This document shows positions 59,680 through 64,000 of a DNA stretch of 64,000 nt, piece by piece. The DNA lies in contig JAFABB010000046.1 in assembly GCA_023426245.1 (NCBI GenBank), forward strand, positions 124,001 to 188,000, given 5' to 3'. Origin of the DNA: Bacillota bacterium (lineage in GTDB: Bacteria > Bacillota > UBA4882 > UBA8346). Below the pieces are notes generated by a model. That model saw only the letters and a program-made list of their open reading frames with translations. It was not told the DNA's origin and did not search any database. Every line of letters starts with the position of its first letter. Position 1 is the stretch's first letter. The position numbers and the translations under genes are program-made.

Positions 59680-60264
59680 ATGAAGGCATCAATATTTAAA
59701 GGAACACCGCAGTTGGACACAGGACGGTTGATATTAAGAAGGCTGACACCTCGCGATGAACTGGATATCTTCGAATATGCTTCCGATGATGAAGTGGCAC
59801 GGTATGTAACTTGGGATACCCATCAAACGATTGCTGATACGAGAGGATTTATTCAATTTACGATTCTGCGCTATCAAAAAGATGAAGCCGGGGACTGGGG
59901 GATTGTATGGAAGGAAAACGGTAAACTGATCGGAACCACCGGTTTTGCATGGTGCGATATGCAAAATCGGCGAGCCGAAATTGGTTATGTGCTGGCGAGA
60001 CCTTACTGGGGCCAGGGGATTATGCCGGAAGCTGTCCGCCGGATCATTCGGTTTGCTTTTGAAGAAATGGGCCTCAACCGTATCGAATGCTGTCACTTTC
60101 TCCCCAATGAAAAGTCAGGCCGGGTCATGCAGAAAGTGGGCATGAGCTTCGAAGGAATTGCCCGGGAAAGGATATTTGCAAAAGGCAGGTTCTGGGATAT
60201 TAAGCAATATGCCATATTGAAGACGGATTTTAAAGATAATCCAGCCAAAAGGTCCGGTTGCTAG
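59680..60264 (+). CDS. RimJ/RimL-type GNAT acetyltransferase
   Basis: 194 aa. It begins with the RimJ/RimL pattern LDTGRLILRRLTPRDELDIF and carries acetyl-CoA motif GYVLARPYWGQGIMPEAVRR, then NRIECCHFLPNEKSGRVMQK. These enzymes acetylate protein N-termini or aminoglycoside-like amines. GAGGAG lies just upstream. The structured RNA leader ends 75 nt before it. argC follows 74 nt downstream. Confidence 0.88.
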   Translation: MKASIFKGTPQLDTGRLILRRLTPRDELDIFEYASDDEVARYVTWDTHQTIADTRGFIQFTILRYQKDEAGDWGIVWKENGKLIGTTGFAWCDMQNRRAEIGYVLARPYWGQGIMPEAVRRIIRFAFEEMGLNRIECCHFLPNEKSGRVMQKVGMSFEGIARERIFAKGRFWDIKQYAILKTDFKDNPAKRSGC

Positions 60265-60338
60265 GGGATTATTGGACGACACAACGACTTCCTTTCCATT
60301 TGTGGCAGATATTAAAGTATAAAGGCGGTGTGTGCAGG

Positions 60339-61394
60339 ATGATTAAAGCGGGGGTATACGGTGGATCGGGTTATATGGGCGGTGAAGTATTACGGGTATT
60401 ACTGGAGCACCCCGAAGTGGAAATCGTCTGGGCCACCAGCCGGGGTGAACGGGAATTAGATCATTTACACCGCAATTTGACCGGTTCCGGGTTGCGTTTT
60501 ATCAAGCCGGAACAGGCTACTTTTTGTGATGTGGTCTTTGCCGCCCTTCCCACGGGCCAAATTATGAAACAGGCAAGGGAACTATTGGACCACGGGACGA
60601 AAGTAATCGATTTGGGAGCTGATTTCCGGCTGCGGGATCGGGAAAATTGGGAGCGAATTTACGGCAGGGAACACTCGGACTGGCAGCTGGCCGGTGAAGC
60701 AGTTTATGGGATTCCCGAGCTCCACCGTGAAGCCATCCGCAAAGCCAGGGTGATTGCCAATCCCGGCTGTTTTTCCTCTGCGGCTATTTTGGGGCTGGCG
60801 CCGCTTGTTAAAAATGGGTTGATTGACACCGGTAAAATCATTATTGACGGCCTGTCGGGAACAGCTGGGGCAGGGGCCGAAACGGACCGGGCATTGCATC
60901 ATCCGGAGATCGGCAATAATTTACTACCGTATAATGTGGTGGATCACCGGCATACTTATGAAATCGAGCAAGAGTTGGGACTTTTGAGTAAAACCGAAGT
61001 TTCAGTGCATTTTACAACCACCTATGTACCCATTACCCGGGGGATGCTGGATATTTGCCATTGCTTCCCGAAACTCCGGATCAGCAGGGAGGAATTACTT
61101 GATTTATATAAAGAGTTTTATCAAGCCGAAATGTTTGTGAAGATTATCGATACACCCAAAGAACAGGGAGTATCCTGGCAGTATGTTTCTTACCCATGGG
61201 TAGCTGCAGTTTCAGGAACGAATTTTTGCCATCTGGGTCTGGATGTGGATGAAAAAAGAGGCAGAATCGTCGTATTCAGCGTGCTTGACAGTATCGGCAA
61301 GGGTGGAGCTCATGTTGCCCTGCAAAATATGAATCTGATGTTCGGCTTGGATGAGTCTTCGGGGTTAAAACGGTATGGGTTGCATCCGTATTGA
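60339..61394 (+). CDS. argC: N-acetyl-gamma-glutamyl-phosphate reductase
   Basis: 351 aa. NADPH-dependent reduction of N-acetylglutamyl phosphate, the third step of arginine synthesis. The Rossmann start is AGVYGGSGYMGGEVLRVL, the active Cys lies in ANPGCFSSAAIL, and HFTTTYVPITRGML and GTNFCHLGLDVDE are typical of ArgC. ATG 60339 is chosen by homology; an in-frame ATG 81 bases earlier would overlap the GNAT gene. No other arg gene is in the window, so arginine synthesis is scattered or argC is duplicated. Confidence 0.93.
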   Translation: MIKAGVYGGSGYMGGEVLRVLLEHPEVEIVWATSRGERELDHLHRNLTGSGLRFIKPEQATFCDVVFAALPTGQIMKQARELLDHGTKVIDLGADFRLRDRENWERIYGREHSDWQLAGEAVYGIPELHREAIRKARVIANPGCFSSAAILGLAPLVKNGLIDTGKIIIDGLSGTAGAGAETDRALHHPEIGNNLLPYNVVDHRHTYEIEQELGLLSKTEVSVHFTTTYVPITRGMLDICHCFPKLRISREELLDLYKEFYQAEMFVKIIDTPKEQGVSWQYVSYPWVAAVSGTNFCHLGLDVDEKRGRIVVFSVLDSIGKGGAHVALQNMNLMFGLDESSGLKRYGLHPY

Positions 61395-61401
61395 ATTGAA
61401 T

Positions 61402-61596
61402 CGGTTTCAAAGACTTGCTCAAATCCACCGTTAAGTCTCCTGAAAATAGCCCTACCGGAATTTGGTCATCCTTTGCAAATATTGCCGGTTTACCGTATTT
61501 TCCGTGATTATCGAGGGTAAATACCATTACAGTGGCATCCTAAGGAGACACCAGCCAAAGTTCATGGCCCCCCAATCTTTTCGTATAAAGCCAAGA
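61402..61596 (-). pseudogene. decayed Uma2-family (DUF820) remnant
   Basis: The minus frame reads LYTKRLGGHELWLVSP, then a TAG stop (61540-61542), then DATVMVFTLDNHGKYGK..., AKDDQIPVGLFSGDLTVDLS. This parallels the C-terminal third of Uma2 proteins (Y-x-K-x-G-x-x-E-Y-W-x-V-D-P ... E-V-Y-x-L ... G-x-F-x-D-L-x-I-D-L). The N-terminal part is absent and replaced by the end of the Crp/Fnr gene. A relic of a mobile or restriction-like gene. Confidence 0.6.
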
Positions 61597-62295
61597 CTAT
61601 TCATAAACATTTTCTTTTGCCAATATCCTCAACTTGGCAAGATTTAAAACCATAAGGGAACCCTTATTTTGAGAAATAATACCTTCCTGGCGAAATTGCC
61701 GGATGATCCGGTTTAAATGCCGATAACTGGTTCCAAGCAGCATAGCGATTTCCGTTAATTTATCGGCTTTGATTTCTTCAATCCGCATCTGGTTATTTTC
61801 ATCGGTGTTTATCGATAACAGGTAACTGGCGAAACGGTTTTCAAGAGGATACAACTGGTTGAGGGAAGCCGCGTTTGCCGCGGTATATAGTTTATGACTC
61901 AGATGAGAAATAATAAAGCGTAAAAATGTCGGATCATGATAGGCATATTGGGTTAAATCGGAAAAGGGAATCCCAATGAGATAAGAATCACTTTGGGCCT
62001 CAACATGGCAGCTTACCGGGAGTTGGTTTACAAATTCAACTTCGCCGATGACGCCTAAAGGTTTTGAAAACCGGAGCAGGAGCGATTTGCCGTTATCCAT
62101 GAGTGTAAAGGTTTTTAATTTGCCGGAGACTAAAAAATATAAGGATTGCATCCGGGCCGAACTCTCACAAATCAGTTCTCCCTTGGGGTAATAAAGTAAA
62201 GACATACTGCCGCTCAAATCCGATTCAAATATTTTATCCAGGGAAAACTTTTGAATATAGAATTGCAGCAGCTCCTGGTTTGGAATGATTGTCAT
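61597..62295 (-). CDS. Crp/Fnr-family regulator (YeiL-like)
   Basis: 232 aa. A cNMP-binding-type beta barrel (about 25-120; LLYYPKGELICESSA..., PLGVIGEVEFV) precedes a long helix and a C-terminal HTH (TEIAMLLGTSYRHLNRIIRQ). There is no Cys cluster for Fe-S binding, and the cAMP phosphate-binding Arg-Ser pair is not clear, so the ligand is unknown. AAGGTGA precedes ATG 62295. Confidence 0.88.
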   Translation of the reverse strand: MTIIPNQELLQFYIQKFSLDKIFESDLSGSMSLLYYPKGELICESSARMQSLYFLVSGKLKTFTLMDNGKSLLLRFSKPLGVIGEVEFVNQLPVSCHVEAQSDSYLIGIPFSDLTQYAYHDPTFLRFIISHLSHKLYTAANAASLNQLYPLENRFASYLLSINTDENNQMRIEEIKADKLTEIAMLLGTSYRHLNRIIRQFRQEGIISQNKGSLMVLNLAKLRILAKENVYE

Positions 62296-62455
62296 GCTTT
62301 CACCTTCCTAGGTTTTTCCTTGGCTTTACTTTAGAAAAAAGGTTCATCCGTGAAATGTACACTGATAGGTCAAGTATAACGGAATGGAGATCTTTTAAAA
62401 AGGACAAATGTCATATGTGGGAAAGAAAGGCCTGGTTTTTGCCAAAGAGGGGAAC

Positions 62456-62506
62456 AGGGGGCTGTCCAAAAGGGGTCCAAAATTGTTTTCAGGCAGACCC
62501 CTTTGG
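62456..62506. repeat. GGCTGTCC-AAAAG repeat end with hairpin
   Basis: GGGGGCTGTCCAAAAGG (62456-62472) matches the end of the palindromic elements. It runs into CCAAAAGGGGTC (62466-62477), which pairs with GACCCCTTTGG (62496-62506, one bulge). The opposite element end is missing, so this looks like a truncated copy now used as a hairpin. Confidence 0.55.
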
Positions 62507-62512
62507 CATATT

Positions 62513-62541
62513 AAAAAAAACCCGAGCTTAAAGATTCTCGG
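62513..62541 (-). terminator. terminator of the lipoprotein gene, overlapping its stop
   Basis: On the minus strand CCGAG (complement of 62537-62541) pairs with CTCGG (complement of 62522-62526), then G and eight T residues (complement of 62513-62520). The stop codon (62528-62530) lies in the loop, so the terminator begins within the coding region. Confidence 0.8.
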
Positions 62542-63286
62542 ATGTTCTTTTCGATTTTAAAATAGTAACCGTCAAAACGACAAGGATGACGAGTAATCCG
62601 GCCACAATAAAGCTAAGGAGTAACCAAGGCAAAGGAGCCTTGAGGGTCGCGGTCATTGTTTGAGGGCTTTTGACCAGATCCGAAAGAGGAATATTCCAAA
62701 TAACCGTATTGTTTTGGGTAAGGATATTGTCCTTGGAGGTATTGGCGCTGATTACTTTGGAGGGGAAATGAACCGTATATTTCCAGTGATAACCGGACAG
62801 TAAAGCACCCGATATATTTCCAGCGAGATCATCATCGGAATTTGTTTCATTGCTTTCTTTTCCTTGAGATAGGGTCATTTTATCAATGGTTCGAGTAAAA
62901 ATGAGGCGGCCTTTTTTGTCCTTGGAGAAACGGATTTGGCCCAAAAAACTCGGGGAGCTGTTGCCATTTCCAATTTGATTTAGTGCTGCCAAAGAATTAA
63001 ATTGCAAAGTTACCGTAGAGACAATGTCGCCATTTTGGTGATGTATTTTTACGTTTTTTAAATGGATTCCTTTAACTCCTTTGAAAGGCTGTTCTAATTC
63101 TTTTTGAGAGAAAGGACTACGGTCACTTTGTCCTGCCATTAAGGCGGCAAATTGTTCGGAGGTCCTGATCTCCATGGATAATTTGCCGGACCCGTCAGCG
63201 TTCAACCAGGTTTCTTCGGAATAATTGATACAACCTACCAATAATACAGGCAATAAAAAGAAAAAAAGTAATTTTGCAATTTTCAT
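62528..63286 (-). CDS. predicted lipoprotein with C-terminal transmembrane helix
   Basis: 252 aa. Signal peptide with a true lipobox, LLVGC (Cys19), followed by a beta-rich body and a C-terminal hydrophobic helix (about 225-245). The overall layout (lipobox, LNADGSGKLSMEI, NTVIWNIPLSDL, C-terminal helix) resembles Gram-positive DUF3153-type membrane lipoproteins. ATG 63286 has AGGAGG 6 nt upstream; the longer frame from 63319 has none. Function unknown. Confidence 0.75.
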   Translation of the reverse strand: MKIAKLLFFFLLPVLLVGCINYSEETWLNADGSGKLSMEIRTSEQFAALMAGQSDRSPFSQKELEQPFKGVKGIHLKNVKIHHQNGDIVSTVTLQFNSLAALNQIGNGNSSPSFLGQIRFSKDKKGRLIFTRTIDKMTLSQGKESNETNSDDDLAGNISGALLSGYHWKYTVHFPSKVISANTSKDNILTQNNTVIWNIPLSDLVKSPQTMTATLKAPLPWLLLSFIVAGLLVILVVLTVTILKSKRTSENL

Positions 63287-63452
63287 CGAAATCCTCCTAG
63301 AACAGGAACTATTTTGCAAAAATTCTATAAACTATTAAAAAACCCTTTTTTCTTATTGTCTTCCAGATGAAGCTTTTGGTTATTATCTGGGAAATCTTAA
63401 TATGAAGGTGGAAAATCCCCCTGTTTTTCCTTCGCCGCGAAAAAGTAGATAG

Positions 63453-63692
63453 GAACCGGACTATCATGCCGGAGCTATTGAAACGGCTGTAATGCATACA
63501 TTCTACCCGCAAAAAGTGAATGGTAAATTGGCTAAGGATTTGAAACCGCAAAATACATGGGAGCCTTTAGGCTATTGTGGTGATCCGGCCAGCTTCCTAA
63601 AAGAAAAAACCATCCTCGAATTTTGGGAGGCGGACTCGGAAATGAATGCGCTGAAAATTGAAGCGGTCATAAAAAACGAAAAAGAGAGATAG
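63453..63692 (+). pseudogene. 3' remnant of a creatininase-family gene
   Basis: An open frame without its own start encodes DYHAGAIETAVMHTFYPQKV... followed by GYCGDPASFLKEKTILEFWE. This is the C-terminal part of creatinine amidohydrolase-family proteins (D-x-H-A-G-x-x-E-T, a metal/active-site motif, and the G-x-x-G-D-P segment). A TAG at 63450-63452 precedes it in frame, and the N-terminal about 150 residues are missing. The upstream DNA shows no intact partner. Confidence 0.65.
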
Positions 63693-63815
63693 GGGGCTCA
63701 GCATGGTAAAAAAATATGGGGACTGAGGTAGGTATACCCGGTTCTCAATAGATATTATTTTTGGAGATAGATCTTGGTTAAATGTTGATGGATCTGAAAA
63801 GAAAGGAGATGTCCA

Positions 63816-64000
63816 ATGACTTTGCATTTCATCAGCGATTATAAAAATGATCCCAGGTACCGTCTTAGCTTCAATGAATTAGCCGGCAAAACCTTTGGGA
63901 TTGATTTTGAAAGGTGGTATCAGCTTGGTTTCTGGAGCGATGGTTATGTTTGTTACTCTTTTGCGGATACCAACCGGGTAGTGGCCAATGTATCAGTCTG
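63816..64000 (+). CDS. GNAT-family N-acetyltransferase, cut by right edge
   Basis: The first 61 codons of a gene that continues past the window. ATG 63816 follows GAAAGGAGATG, a strong RBS. The protein begins MTLHFISDYKNDPRYRLSFN, then ELAGKTFGIDFERWYQLGFW and a VVANVSV strand. This N-terminal pattern is common in small Bacillota GNAT proteins. The acetyl-CoA motif would lie beyond the edge, so the call rests on the N-terminal similarity. Confidence 0.75.
   Translation, partial: MTLHFISDYKNDPRYRLSFNELAGKTFGIDFERWYQLGFWSDGYVCYSFADTNRVVANVSV

Noticed and set aside
1..64000. CRISPR arrays, tRNA and rRNA genes, intact transposases, prophage genes
   Set aside because: No regularly spaced direct repeats, no tRNA T-loop pattern with a cloverleaf, and no integrase, transposase or phage structural motifs were found in the translations.

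Overview
The window looks like a chromosomal segment of a moderately AT-rich, Gram-positive-lineage bacterium (Bacillota). It has strong AGGAGG-type ribosome binding sites, frequent TTG and GTG starts, YesM/YesN-type two-component genes, a Spo0E-like phosphatase, XRE/TrmB/WYL regulators and a ZTP riboswitch. All three extracytoplasmic solute-binding proteins have signal peptides without a proper lipobox. That is expected for a free periplasm, so I infer, cautiously, a diderm (outer-membrane) and possibly spore-forming Bacillota lineage. No rRNA, tRNA, CRISPR array, intact IS or prophage was seen.

Layout. 1-2.4 kb: a partial CheC-like gene, an endonuclease III-like DNA glycosylase and a membrane-anchored zinc peptidase. 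2.5-12.4 kb: a YesMN sensor/regulator pair, an ABC importer in the same gene order as E. coli ytfQ-ytfR-ytfT-yjfF (galactofuranose type) and a second, orphan binding protein. 12.5-19.6 kb: a 56-aa ORF, two paralogous secreted proteins of unknown function, an EamA exporter, phosphoglucomutase, a TrmB-type regulator with a TIGR04076 gene and a ProC-like gene, and a hemerythrin. 19.8-22.3 kb: a two-gene family 2A encapsulin system, with a SrpI-like shell and a SufS-like cysteine desulfurase cargo that carries a disordered N-terminal extension. 23-36.5 kb: a catabolic island with a FadR-type regulator and an IlvD/Edd dehydratase. It continues with a LacI regulator and a LacI-operator-controlled operon of a SsuABC-like importer (two permeases, two ATPases), a chemoreceptor, a formylglycine-type sulfatase and a D-2-hydroxyacid dehydrogenase. 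The island probably senses, imports and processes a small organic, perhaps sulfated, compound.

36.7-40.4 kb: a divergent XRE/RadC pair, a two-gene DUF488 module, a methyltransferase and a small HTH protein. 40.4-41.5 kb has no convincing gene but several hairpin terminators. 41.5-48.8 kb: ketopantoate reductase, a large secreted PKD-repeat protein, a C39-like predicted protease, DUF1638, Nudix and serine hydrolase genes, and a cyclophilin. 49-56.3 kb: a STAS-like protein, a WYL regulator, an Fpg-like glycosylase without the catalytic proline coupled to a radical SAM protein, a frameshifted exonuclease-phosphatase gene, XRE, Spo0E-like, DUF2461, PNPOx-like and MarR genes.

56.4-64 kb: a ZTP riboswitch controlling a stand-alone AICAR transformylase operon with an alpha/beta hydrolase and a PHP phosphoesterase. 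It is followed by an unidentified structured RNA leader with its own promoter and terminator ahead of a GNAT gene and argC. The end of the window holds a Crp/Fnr regulator, a lipoprotein, decayed Uma2 and creatininase remnants, and a GNAT gene cut by the right edge. Several intergenic palindromes share GGYTGTCYCAAAAG-like ends and look like a dispersed, MITE-like family.
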